Origin: Byssothecium circinans
Taxonomy: Eukaryota > Ascomycota > Dothideomycetes > Pleosporales > Massarinaceae
Direction of reading: 5' to 3'
Length of the DNA: 64,000 nt
Assembly: GCA_010015675.1 (NCBI GenBank)
Contig: ML976990.1
Location: 331,327 to 395,326, forward strand
Below, piece after piece: positions 45,123 through 56,031 of the stretch (within the stretch, counting starts at the first letter, position 1; every line of letters begins with the position of its first letter). The notes beneath the pieces are model-generated. The model made no database searches, was not told the origin of the DNA, and was given only the letters and a program-made list of their open reading frames with translations. The translations under genes were made by a program, and so were the position numbers.

Positions 45123-45806
45123 TCATTTCTTTGCAATGATCCACACGAAAGAAGCATCAACAGCACTATCAGTGATTTCTCTCACAATCACCTCCAGTCC
45201 AGCCTTTTCCACAATCTTCACACTCCCTTCCTCCCCCCATCCACTCCAGTACATCCATCCTTTCTCTTCGCCCAACCACGTCGGCATCACTTCGTTTGCC
45301 ATATCTTCTTTAGAGAAGTTCGCCAAGAACAATCCTCCCGGCTTGAGCCATGTCGCAATTCTCTCGACAAGCTCTGTCTGCTCGGCACGCGGGAGGTGTA
45401 TAACGGAATAGAAACCAACCACAGCGTCGAGCGAAGCTTCGGGGAATGCGAGGTCCATCATATCACCCTGCTTCAGTTCCAACCTTCCTTCCTTTTCGTA
45501 GTTCCCTATGTTGCTTCGTGCGAGCTCGATTTGCGTGGAGGAGAAATCGTTTCCGATAACGTGAACGCGAGGCATCGTGTTTTCCAACAGTCTCTTCGTT
45601 CCCGGTACCCCGGCGCCGCATCCAAGTTCCAAAACTTTGGCGTCTTCTTTTTTGGACGACTTGAGCAGATCGAGCAGTCGATTGAGGTAGCCCAGTCGTA
45701 CGGGATCGTCTTTGTCGGTGAAGGTTTCATTGTATTTGGGAGCTATTGCGTCGTAAGCGCTTGCGAGGCGGCGTTTGAGATCTTGTGGGACGGAGGTGTC
45801 GGACAT
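45123..45806 (-). CDS. Class I SAM-dependent methyltransferase
   Basis: Single exon, 227 residues, a small cytosolic methyltransferase of the methyltransf_11/25 type. Motif I is KVLELGCGAGVPGTK, the acidic motif II region is VHVIGNDFSSTQIELARS, then LKQGDMMDLAF, DAVVGFYSVIHLPRAEQ (motif IV/V) and WLKPGGLFLANFS. No membrane segment or targeting signal. The substrate is not evident; family members act on small molecules and the gene stands alone in a gene-poor stretch. Confidence 0.88.
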   Translation of the reverse strand: MSDTSVPQDLKRRLASAYDAIAPKYNETFTDKDDPVRLGYLNRLLDLLKSSKKEDAKVLELGCGAGVPGTKRLLENTMPRVHVIGNDFSSTQIELARSNIGNYEKEGRLELKQGDMMDLAFPEASLDAVVGFYSVIHLPRAEQTELVERIATWLKPGGLFLANFSKEDMANEVMPTWLGEEKGWMYWSGWGEEGSVKIVEKAGLEVIVREITDSAVDASFVWIIAKK

Positions 45807-46275
45807 CGCTGCTTGGAAATTGTTTCTTTAAGTGCGGCTTTGTTGCTTGGGGATTCTATCTTTATGAGATGTGTTCGATGTTAGAATAAAATTTGCTGCG
45901 CTCTGCTCACTGTTAGAGTCATACAGTGTCCGATGCAGATTACGCACTTGCCTATATATAGTTAGCGCATTGGGCCCCCCTCTCTATATTGATATGTCAT
46001 TCAAATGTTGGAGTCTATTATGAGTCATGATCATCTTTCACTGCATTTAGATGTGCCAGTCTCAGCAATGTGATACGGAGTGCTTCATTTTTACGGGCAA
46101 GAAATGCTATATGGGCTAAGGGAAAAGCAATTGCAGGAGATTAGTATGGACGTTGGATGGGTTTGAAAGACGCACTTATTTCATTTCTGTAGTTCTACAA
46201 TTTTTCCATAGCCCCATCGCCCTTGAGTAGTATTAAACTCCAGCGGTCCGGAGCCTGCAGTGGCATAAGAGATAG
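45807..46275. other. Methyltransferase promoter
   Basis: About 470 bp with no supported gene. Confidence 0.45.
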
Positions 46276-46810
46276 TCACCACGGCCACCATGCACCACGC
46301 GCACAACCTTCGGTGATCGGTTTGACCATTCCAGGATAGAAATTCATGTAATGAAAGCCTGGAAACTCTCTTGTTATCGTTGCGCGGCCCGCGTGCCATA
46401 ATTGTGCATATATGAAACCGCCTTTTGCATGCACTGCTTCTGTGATTTTGCGCCAACCCGAAAGATGTGAAGGGTGGAAGAGGCCCGGGACTCCTGGCAA
46501 GCCATTTCCCTTTCTGTTCTTTAGGTGTTTGGTAAACGAATCTTCGTCGAAGTCTTACATCTAAATTTGGTGAAATGCCCTCTGAGATCAACAGTCCCCC
46601 CTCGGTAGCTCTCTATTGATAGTATTCCACCATGAGCTCATCCGGATACCATATTCTATTATGATATCCCAATCCCTCGTCATCAAACAATGGAAGACCC
46701 CGATTTCGCGTCATGGGTGCGAGCACCACGCGATGCTTGAGCTCAATTTTCCCATCTGCGATCTTCATCGGCTCGAAGAGCTTCGAATTGGAGCGGTAAG
46801 ATGTCGACAT
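46276..46810 (-). pseudogene. Truncated Old Yellow Enzyme (NADH:flavin oxidoreductase)
   Basis: From an ATG at 46810, MSTSYRSNSKLFEPMKIADG and LKHRVVLAPMTRNRG start an OYE-type TIM barrel. An in-frame TAG at 46613-46615 interrupts VEYYQ*RATEGGLLISEGIS, where the family usually has Gln. The frame continues through an intact-looking 49-nt intron (46510-46558) into GNGLPGVPGLFHPSHLSGW, KITEAVHAKGGFIYAQLWHA and GRATI, then loses similarity and stops at 46276. About the last 230-250 residues of the family, with most of the FMN and substrate site, are missing. A nonsense codon plus loss of the 3' two thirds makes this a pseudogene. CAG to TAG is a C-to-T change. Confidence 0.85.
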
Positions 46811-47959
46811 GGCGTGCTCGTACAAAAGGCTGAAATTATACTGCTTCGAACTTCTCTCCACTGGTATGTTTGACACTTTGAATGGCAACGCTCCTCGTTC
46901 GAAGGTTGGGAGTTCACCGGATAGAGCCGCTTAGCTGCTAGCGTCCTAATGTAGTAAATAAACCCACCCAAACCCCTCGCGGGAGTTTTCGGACGGGCTG
47001 TGCATTGCTCTTCTTTTCAGACACGGTTGTGATTATATCTGGAGTTTTTTAAAGACCTGTTGAGGGCGCGCCTCTTATCAGGAACTAGGAGACTTGTGGG
47101 TGTTCGTGGGGCGAAGTTCTTATCAACATGCATCGCAGGGAAGCACCTACAGGGTGGGACGAGATTGTGATATCGCGCATCGGAAGGGGGCTCGTTAGCC
47201 GATAGCGATCGGAAGCGGTCCTATTCCCTCTTCTCATTCTCCTTGTTCTTCCTGAAGTCATTCTCAACTTTTTGATAGGTCAGTCCCTGCTTTCCAGCTT
47301 CCTGACCTATCCCTTAGTATGTAGAATTAAAATGAACCTTGGAATCGAACCACAAGAACGAGATGGTAAATTACCAAACGCATGCAGAATAACGAGGAAG
47401 AGCTATCCTATTGGAAAGTAAAAGTCGGAAATGAAAAACAGCTTGAAGAATTAAATCAATAAGGGGTAGAACCGGCCATAATCGCGTCGAAAAGGGGTAC
47501 AGCGGGCCATATTGTTGGGCGCACTCACAGTTTGGGAACCTAGCATGTCGTTATCACACCTAACCAAAAAAATCGACCGCTGGTGGTACCGCTACCTTGG
47601 TTCAAAATCGCATATGCAAACGCGTCGAACAGAAGCCTTCGCGTTTGCTCACCGTTCCGGAGCTGACCGAAAGCATGGGTGAAGTCCACTTAGACCTTAT
47701 TTCGAGGTGAATGGAGCGCCTCTTTCAGGATCAAACGTGACCTTCAGAGCCAGCTGAAAATAATCGAAGGTGAATATGAAATAGGTGATCGATTAAGCCC
47801 AGGTGCAATAGGTATATATACCTACACTGTTCCGCTGTTCCCGCCCTTCTTCTATACTCTACGCGCAAGTTCTTTAGTTACAAAACCCAAAACAAAAGTA
47901 AGTATATACACAAAATCCTTTCCATTCCATCCCATAAAAACCCCCCATCCCCCTACACT
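46811..47959. other. Intergenic, 1.15 kb
   Basis: No gene supported. Holds the putative promoter of the 47960 gene at its right end. Confidence 0.5.
47811..47823 (+). promoter_or_regulatory. TATA-like element upstream of the 47960 gene
   Basis: GTATATATACC lies about 140 bp upstream of the ATG and is followed by a pyrimidine-rich tract (CCGCCCTTCTTCT). Plausible core promoter; not provable here. Confidence 0.35.
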
Positions 47960-48826
47960 ATGATCTCCGGCTCCGGCTCCGGCGGCGGCAGAAGACCCCC
48001 AGGAAATCCCAACAACAACGCCAACTTCGGCAAGTCCTTTAACCACCAGCTCGGCAAACCCTCAAGAATGGAAACCAAACCCCGCAACGCATTCGAAGCC
48101 ATCGCCAACCCCGACGATCTAATCCGCGACATCCCCTTCCCGGAACAAGCAGTCAGCGACTTCAACGGCGTCCCCATCCACGAACCCCCCTTCCGAGACA
48201 TAAGCTCCAACATCATCGGTTCACTTGGGAACCCGCAGCTCCACCTCGCCGAACCCGACTGGGAACAATTCCTCCGATACTTCGCAGGCCGCCACCACGG
48301 CATCGCGAATCTGCAGGACCTCTATGTCTTCCTCACACGCGTCGCGCTTCCGAATGCTGTCATTATCAACCGACGTCTCCTTCTCCAATACTTCCTCGCC
48401 AACAGAAACGCCACCCCACGCATCGCCGTCCGCTACGACGCCTACAACTGGCGAAATATGCCCTACATCCCGCTTCGGCAAGAACGCCCAACAACTTTCC
48501 TACCTAGGGTGCAAAACCGCCCCATCTTCCGCTCCGCATTGGCTCCAAATGGAACGAACATGGTGCGATGGCTGCAAACACCAATGAACACTCCACCGCC
48601 CGAGTATCCCCCCTTTCCGCATCAGATGATCCATCGACCCTCGCAGCTGGACATGTATCTGCAGGAGAACGAGACGGACGTCCGGGGGATCCATCCGCAG
48701 AATCTGACGAGGAGGACGGTAGAGGTGTTTCATGCGTGGTGGTGGGTTGTGGGGAGGAACCGGTGGTTGGAGATTTATCGGGGGAATGCGTGGAGGGGGA
48801 TGGAGAGGGAGGTTTTTGGCGGATGA
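47960..48826 (+). CDS. Unrecognised protein, 288 aa
   Basis: Single exon opening MISGSGSGGGRRPPGNPNNN. I do not recognise the family. After a Gly/Asn/Pro-rich start of about 35 residues it is a compact, aromatic-rich sequence (FLRYFAGRHHGIANLQDLYV, VRYDAYNWRNMPYIPLRQE) that ends in a Trp-rich, basic stretch (VFHAWWWVVGRNRWLEIYRG). No signal peptide or membrane helix. Codon use is strongly C-ending at the third position, as in expressed genes, which argues against chance. Function unknown. Confidence 0.75.
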   Translation: MISGSGSGGGRRPPGNPNNNANFGKSFNHQLGKPSRMETKPRNAFEAIANPDDLIRDIPFPEQAVSDFNGVPIHEPPFRDISSNIIGSLGNPQLHLAEPDWEQFLRYFAGRHHGIANLQDLYVFLTRVALPNAVIINRRLLLQYFLANRNATPRIAVRYDAYNWRNMPYIPLRQERPTTFLPRVQNRPIFRSALAPNGTNMVRWLQTPMNTPPPEYPPFPHQMIHRPSQLDMYLQENETDVRGIHPQNLTRRTVEVFHAWWWVVGRNRWLEIYRGNAWRGMEREVFGG

Positions 48827-49135
48827 GGGTTGGGAGTGGAAGATAGATGGGTGAAGAGAAGATAGTGGATGGGGTGATTTAGACTGCAATATGGGGCATG
48901 ATATGAAGAATCGGTATGTCTGATACGTATTGTCAAAAAACCAGGCAAAGCAATACCAAGTTCAGCTTCCCACGGAATCAGGCCGTGGAAAGCAAGTATA
49001 ACATATCTCAGTTACTTCGCACAGTCAACCTCTGAGAATATTCTTAGGACTTGCAATGCTCCATACCAACTCAAAATCTCCCCTCAAACCCCCACCCTCA
49101 CCCCACGCCCCTTAACCCCAAGCCACACACCACCC
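48827..49135. other. Convergent 3' flanks
   Basis: 309 bp between two stop codons, C-rich near 49078-49135. No feature seen. Confidence 0.5.
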
Positions 49136-51026
49136 CTACATAAAATGCACCTCAGAATTCCTCGACCACCTCCGAAACGTCTTCCCCTTCCACCAAAACA
49201 ACCCCCCAAACAAACACCACAGAAAGATCAAACTAGCATTCGTCATAATCGGGGGTATAAACCCCGCCTCCTCGACCCACGGCGTGATAAACTTGCCAAA
49301 CCCATAGCCCCAGAGATTCTTATTCACCGTGATGCTTACAAACAGACTGCCCGCGACGGGTTTATAGCTGTCAACGGCATAGGTGCTCGCGATGGCGGGG
49401 AGGGCGGCGACTTGGATGCCCGCGCAGCTGAAGCCGATGATGACGATGGCTTCCCAGGGCCAGTGACGCTCCCAGCCCACGGCCACGACGATGTTGCCCA
49501 GGTACATGATCAGGATGTAGGGGATCATAGCGGGAAGACGCATTTCGGGTTCGCGGATGCCGTTGTTGCGGCGCGTGGAGCGCGCGGAGACCCAGTCGCT
49601 GAGAGGGCCGGCGGTAGCTAAGCCGATCAAAGCCCCGACGAGAATGGCGAAGTTCATAAAACCTGCCAGCATGTTAGCACATGTTCTATTATAGTATACG
49701 GGTATTAGAGGCGTACCGATCGACTGTGGTTTGAAATTATACGGAGGACTAGCGAAGGCTTGACTCTGCGTCAGGTTCAACGTCAAAAAGGAACTGCAAC
49801 TCCACGACACGACGAAGCTCGCAAACTCGACAATCGGAAACGCGAAAAGCTTCCATGGGATCCATAGGTCTAGCGCAATGGTCTTCCACGGATGAGCGTT
49901 TTTCTGAAAGAGCGCCCACTGCCACTTCCCCGGTTTTCCTTTGCCTAGATACGGGTCTCTGGCAGCGGTTTCTTCAAGCGTGAGTCCTTCAGTATTCGGT
50001 AGCGCCGAAGATGCCGTGGGCACTTGTTGGATCCGCTCAGGGTCGTTGTTCGCATCTGTCGGCAAGCTCTCAATCGTCATCGGCAGATCTTTCTCTTTCT
50101 CTTGATCCGACACTGCTGGACTCTCGCTCCCCTCTTTATTCCCCGCCGGCTCCAAATGCGCCCTCGGGAACCTCGTCTCCGGAAACATAACCACTACCAT
50201 TACAAAGCTCAGGCCCAAAATCGCCGTGTTCAGCCACCAAAAATTCCTCCAGCCGACGTTCTCCGCCATGACACCCGAGATGATGGGTCCAAGCATCAGA
50301 CTGCCCATGTATACGACCCAGTACAAGGTGTTCCACTTCCCACGGTCGTGCAGGAAAAATATGTCCGCGACCACAGAGGGCATAATCGTCTCAGCCGGCC
50401 CAGCTCCGATGCCGTTGACGACACAGGCACCCATGAAGGAGCCATAGGATGTAGCCTTTGCGCGCCAGATCGAAGTGCCGAAGTTGATGATCTGGGAGAT
50501 GATGAAGACGGGGCGGCGACCGAAGGAGGTACTGATGGGAACCCTACACGTCTCGTCAGTGATTGATCCGTTGTTTTTACCAGAAGGTATGGGGACACTC
50601 GACATACCATATGAAGTTACTGAACCCCAGCACCAGAATGCAAACACCTGTGAACTGAACGGCATCTGCAAGCGAACAGTCAAAGCTCTCCATGAGCGCT
50701 GGAAACATGGGCGCCAATGCCAGTGGCCCGAAGCCCTGGGTAAACGTGACCATGGATGCGCTGGTGATGCACGCGCCTTTCCAAAGGGCGCTCCAGTTCA
50801 AAGGGTCATGTGGGTCGTCTGTAGGTTGGGGCACTAGGACAGTACGGCCAGCACCTTTGACAAAGTGCGTGGCTCCGACATCCGTCATCACCTCTGTGCC
50901 GGGAAGGATTTCGGTGTGGAGTTCCTCCTCGATCCTCTTGATCTCCTATGACTGATGTCAGAAAGCTCGAAGATGAAGCGGAAATCAGGAAAGGATAGAT
51001 ACCTTTGCATCATAATTCATCTCCAT
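49136..51026 (-). CDS. MFS transporter, DHA1 type
   Basis: Twelve-helix proton-coupled carrier of the major facilitator superfamily. Four exons on minus: 51003-51026, 50608-50945, 49717-50543, 49136-49662; 571 residues. The first exon is eight codons (MEMNYDAK). The N-terminal cytosolic part holds the fungal signature DDPHDPLNWS just before helix 1. The loop 2-3 motif is WVPISTSFGRRPVFI, restored by the splice, and GIGAGPAETIMPSVVAD follows. A central hydrophilic loop of about 100 residues (AGNKEGSESPAVSDQEKEKD) separates the halves. The second half runs from LDLWIPWKLFAFPIVEFASF to SITVNKNLWGYGFGKFI and ends VHFM. The substrate is unknown; the class exports drugs, polyamines and small metabolites. 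Confidence 0.9.
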
Positions 51027-52827
51027 GATGAGCGATGTCTGCTCAAGCGAGCTCCAAACAATCTATTGAGAGGAAAAGGAACCGTGTCTCAGAATCGCAA
51101 GCTCCTGTTCGTCCAACCTATTATAGATGGTTGAAAGCACCCAAGTTCGAACGGCACAATTCCGCCTTTCCCTAGTCAATGACCGGGGGCTAGTCCGCTT
51201 CGCCCTGAGCCCTGCCTTTTAAGCTTGTGGCTGGAATCCGGGGTACCTGTCCTTAGCTGAACAAGTGTATTCAAAAGCGCGTATAGGAATAAAGGTTTCG
51301 AAATGCTCTCTTCCTGTATAACCTGTTAGTCCAAAGAACCGGGAGAACTCTACAAACGAGGCAGTTCCAGCGACTTCCGACACACCTCTAATCTGATCTC
51401 AACTCCCCAAAAGTTTTTTTAATCTCTACATTTCACACGCCAACGTCGCTCTTTCAAGTAGGTACCGTAGGATACAGACGGTTTCCCTTCCACCCCTCAT
51501 AAGAGGGCAGGGGGGCTGAACCCTTTTAGTCCAGCACACCAGTATAGTTCACACAAGCCACAAGCCCCCGAACTCGAAACACGGCAGTTGTCAAAAAGTA
51601 ACCACTACCTCTAACACGTACACGCCCGGAAGTATACCGCGAGAACGGTAGTCGTCGAACGTTTGAGGCTTGAAAGTTACCACTCACACGGTGCAGTTGA
51701 GTCAGAATTATTCGCGACTTCGCAGTGTCTACGTACTGTACCTGTCGAAAACCATCTCGCAAATAATATATACGACTTACCTACATGCGTCATATGCACG
51801 CAGTTATGGAGTACACCCCACAAGAATCCACCAACGAAGCGGCATGTCACTCCCGTGAACATCATTCCCCTACCCCACAACCCACCATGCCCAAACCGTA
51901 TCCCCATCCCGCCTCGATCAGTGACGGAACGAAGAACCGGCAAAGCCACTCTCTGCGCGATACTCGCACGCACGGGTGGAGTCGGAATCACCTTTTTCGC
52001 CACCCTCTCCTGATAGACGCACTTCTCAGATAATTGTCAGGGCCTTATTGGTTCGCTGGGGTGAGATTTGCACGTGATTCTGACTTCAGCTGTATCCACC
52101 ACGCTTTCGACTGGAAAGGATGGGTACGGGTACTGCAGCTCGGTGATGACGTCGGCGTTGTTCGACCAGTTGACATTGTTGCTTTTGGAGATGCATCTTA
52201 TCTCCGTCTTCTCGTCAGGCTCGGTGCTTGATGTGACGGGCATACCCCAGATACAAATACAGTACTGTATGTAGAACTCCCCTTTATGGTGTCTCAGCAG
52301 TCAGTCCGTAGTAGGAATTTTTTTGTTTCAGACTTTGGAGAAGAAAGTTACACATCATCCATCATATTTGACCACTCAACTTGTCTGCTCGTTTGCTTCC
52401 ACTTCCCCTTCCCTCCCTTCCCTTCCTTTCCTTTCATCCATCGCTAACCTAATCATCTTTCATGCCAAGGCAAGAAAGTAAAATAAACCCCATTCCAGCA
52501 GCCCACGCAAATGCCAGCGCGCCCGCTAGCACATCGCAAGGCTGAATAGAAACCATGCAGAAAAAGAAGAGGAAAGAAAGTGCCGATATCCAGGCACGAG
52601 GTATCATCAGGAGTAAAAAAACAGTAGGTGCAAGTAGGTATATGCATCGCATCGCACCCATTCCCCCCCAATAAAATACACCCACACATCTCTAGCCTTC
52701 GTTTCATTTATACCATAGAGAGCTCCAACATCGGGACTGATATAGACAGATGCCTCGCAATGTGTCTCATTCCAATATGCACATCCTCCTATGTACACCT
52801 AGGGTAGTAATAGTGACATGGTATATT
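51027..52827. other. Intergenic, 1.8 kb
   Basis: MFS promoter on the left and 3' flank of the Rab GAP gene on the right. A long pyrimidine tract of CCCTT units lies at 52397-52440. Frames of up to about 115 codons on both strands are antisense overlaps without family support. Confidence 0.5.
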
Positions 52828-55800
52828 CTACTGTTTGATCGTCGCACTGTTGGTACTCGCCGTCCTCTTCCATCCCGCCCAGCCCCATCCAGCAGCCGCT
52901 GGTGTTGTCGCGACGGGCGTAGGAGTGGTGGTTGTGACAGACGGTGTGGTGGTGGTGCTACTAGGCGCCGCGGTTTGTGATCGCCCAATTCCCCATCCCC
53001 AACTGCCCTCTGTGTTCGCGGATGCTTTGGTCTCGGGTGCAGGCGCATAAAGGGGTGTCGTGCCTGAGCTCGGGCTCGTGTTTGTACTCAACATCATCTT
53101 TCTTAAACTCTCGAACCTGTTTTTGTACTCTTCAAGCTCCTGCTTGGCAACCGCTTCCGCTGTCTTTGCAGTCACCAACTCGAGGAGCAAAGCATCGTTA
53201 TCAGCAGGTGGCTGGCTATCACTCGCAAGGAACTGCTGGGTCGCAAGTGAAGAAGTTCGTTTGGTGAATGTCGGCCCCTTTTGCGATTTGGTAGAGGCGG
53301 TGCGACCGAGGCGGAGTTCGCGGAGGCCGCCCGTGGTAGACATTGTGCTGTCTGCGGTATTCGATCGCGACAATGATGGGGATGTATCGGGCGTAGAGTC
53401 GGCATAAGGTGATGACCCCTTCCGAGCATGCTGTCGCAGTTCTTGAACAGTTTTTTCAAGCTTCTGGTTTTGGTTATATGAGTCTTGTAGACGATGCCGG
53501 GCTTCTTTGAGTGCTTCGCGTGAAATCTGCAGGTCGGCCTGCGTATCATTCATCTCTCTCGCTATGGCTTGTGCGCGCAGTGTCTCCGACGTCAGTTGCT
53601 CTTTCACACGAGAAAGATTGTCGCGCAAAACTTCCTTGGTCTCGAACATGGACGATGCGCGATGATGTGTTCGATGGGACGGAAACCTCTGGTCCAAGGT
53701 CTCAGCGGCTTCTTCGATCTCGTCGGGAGCGGCTGAAGTAGCTGTGACGGGTTCCCCATCGGCAGGCGGCGTAAGCATGGCAGCGGTGATGGTCGTTCTA
53801 CGACGCGACGCTCGACTCGATGGTGTGGCGAGTGACGACTGCTTCTTGCGAAACTTATCGACGACCGCTCGCACGATGCGATGGTCTTCCTTTCGGTCCT
53901 CTCGCTGCTTCTGCAAAGCGGCCTCAAGCTCGCTATTTTGGCGCTGCAATTGGCTCACCGACATGAGAAGCTGCTCGATCTGGTAGTGCAGATCCCGGTC
54001 TTTCGCCGAGTGGCCCATCCTGATAGACATGGCAGTTGATTCATGGCCGGACTTGAGTGATAAAGCGTCGCCTGAAGAGGCGCGCGAAATTTCGGTGAGC
54101 GCAGTGCTCTGTGTGTTCGTCGACATCTCCGATCCATCGGTAGAGTTGAGGGTTGCAAGGCTTTGCTTTGACGGGGTCCGGCGAAGAAAACTGACGGGTC
54201 TTGACGGAGCTGACAGGCCAGGGCTGAGTGAGACAGATTTTGTCGAAGAGTTAGAAGGGCCCCACAACCGCCCCAAGAAAGACGTTGCGGTCTTTTGTGC
54301 CTTTGTCTTGGAGCTGTCTTTCTCCTGTTCCTCGCGAAAACTTGTCTCTAGACCCTGCAGCCTCTCGCGTGTTACATCGTTGGTAAAACTGATCAAGTCA
54401 TTGACCAGGTCATCGGCCGAATTTGCATTTCGTCCATACGGATCCCACAGTGAGCGGCCTAAAAGCAGCTGCATTACATCCTCAAACTCCGACAAGGCTA
54501 AAATCCGAGACTCGTTTCTCTTCATAAGCGCGAGGGCTACTCGCATAATCGTTTCGGACGCACCCTCGGCGAATAAAACATCGTAAATGCGGAATAGCAT
54601 GGGTAGCGGGCACGTGACCGCGAAGAATGACAGGAACCACTGCGATAAATAAGCTGACTCCACCTGTAAGACATCGAGATGAGCAGCCAATTTCGGCATG
54701 TGCTGATTCAGTAGCCGTTGGAACTGGAAGATGCGAAGGTGTAGGCCAGAAAGATCAGGCAAGAAGCATGAGCGTAGGTCATAGTCTTCCATGAGTCTGT
54801 GATCATTAGTAAACATCGTAGAGCAAAGTATAAAGATATACGCACCGTACAAGTACGCAAAAGGCCTCCTTGTCGCCCATCTGCATCAGCAGCGGACCGA
54901 CCAGGAAGCCGAGACCCTGGCAGTAGCCGATCTTACTATCGTATAGGCTGAAGCACTTGAGCACACGCCCAAGCATCTTCTGGCCTTCACCTTCAGGGTC
55001 TTTGAACATCTCGACGCCGGGGAAACTTCGACCGAGGTCCTTGTTGATAATGTTCTCATAGGGACTTGACTCTCCGCAGAGATGGTCGTATTGGTCCTCA
55101 ATCAACTTCGCCCTTGCTCCCGATGCACTCTGCCATACCACCCCACGCAATGGCGCGGGTATACCTCCGCGTATCTTGTTGAGAGTGAGGGTCGGAAGAC
55201 GCTGGATCGTCTGGGGATAGTCCCGCACGAGAGCGGCCCAGAACTCCAGTTCGGTCATGGGAGGCGGGGAGGGAAGCTGTGAGAAGCGGACATCGGCGGT
55301 GTCGGTTTCTACAAGACGCTTGATCTGGCTGATGGAGGGGGGTCGAGACTGGCTGCGGGCACGGGCGAGGGCACCCACTTTGGTGCCTGCTTTGGAATCG
55401 GTCATGATGGCGTTGTTTTCTTGTTCAAGACGGGCCAACAGCAGTGTCATGGCCTGTATACACAGTTAATTAGGGTTCAAGAGGGCAGTACTAGGCGAGA
55501 AGCTCATGGGCTTCCACTCTTGAAAATGTATGCCCACTCCTGCAACGATCGGTGTGCTGGATGGCTTACCTCGTCCTGGCCGTCTTCCTGCGGCTCTTGT
55601 TCCTCCTTCTTCTCGAGCTCAGCCCAATCCACATGGGCACTCTGGCTGGAATCCAAGCTGCTGCTCCTCCGCGAACGCTCGACCGACTGGGGTGTACGCG
55701 GCCTGTCGGCATCCTCCAAGGAAACGGTCGGACTCTCCGCAGGTGGCAAGTTGTCGCCGTCCTGGCTACCGCGTCGCCCAAAAGCTGCCATGATTTCGGT

Positions 55801-56031
55801 AGAGTTGGGGCGCGAGGATAGACGCTTCTCATCAACCATGATCTCGGGCTGGGGCAGTCTGGGCGAAACAACGACATCGTCGCCGGTGTGCGAGCCGTCC
55901 GTTTCGGATAGGGGAACCGTCACCATCGAATCGGTAGGCAGGGGATTGCTGTCGACATGTGTTCTTGGGGTGCGCTCGATGTCGACGACCTTGTTCGTGA
56001 CGTGGACGTCCATCGCTTTCACGCCGTCCAT
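52828..56031 (-). CDS. GYP5: TBC-domain Rab GTPase-activating protein, Gyp5-like
   Basis: Stimulates GTP hydrolysis by Rab GTPases (Ypt1/Sec4 in yeast) in ER-Golgi or polarised traffic. Three exons on minus: 55570-56031, 54846-55453, 52828-54796; 1012 residues. A disordered Ser/Asp-rich N-terminus is followed by the TBC domain from about residue 225: KIRGGIPAPLRGVVWQSASG has the arginine-finger region, YCQGLGFLVGPLLMQM the glutamine finger, and QVESAYLSQWFLSFFAVTCP and RIYDVLFAEGASE the C-terminal TBC helices. The last 500 residues alternate Ser-rich linkers with coiled coils (REDRKEDHRIVRAVVDKFRK, LQISREALKEARHRLQDSYN) and end TNSATIKQ. The TBC plus C-terminal coiled-coil layout fits Gyp5/EVI5. 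The start is the first ATG after an upstream non-ATG open run. Confidence 0.9.

Noticed and set aside
47335..47375. GGAATCGAACC, like the reverse complement of a tRNA T-loop
   Set aside because: No pairing acceptor or anticodon arms could be found around it on the minus strand.
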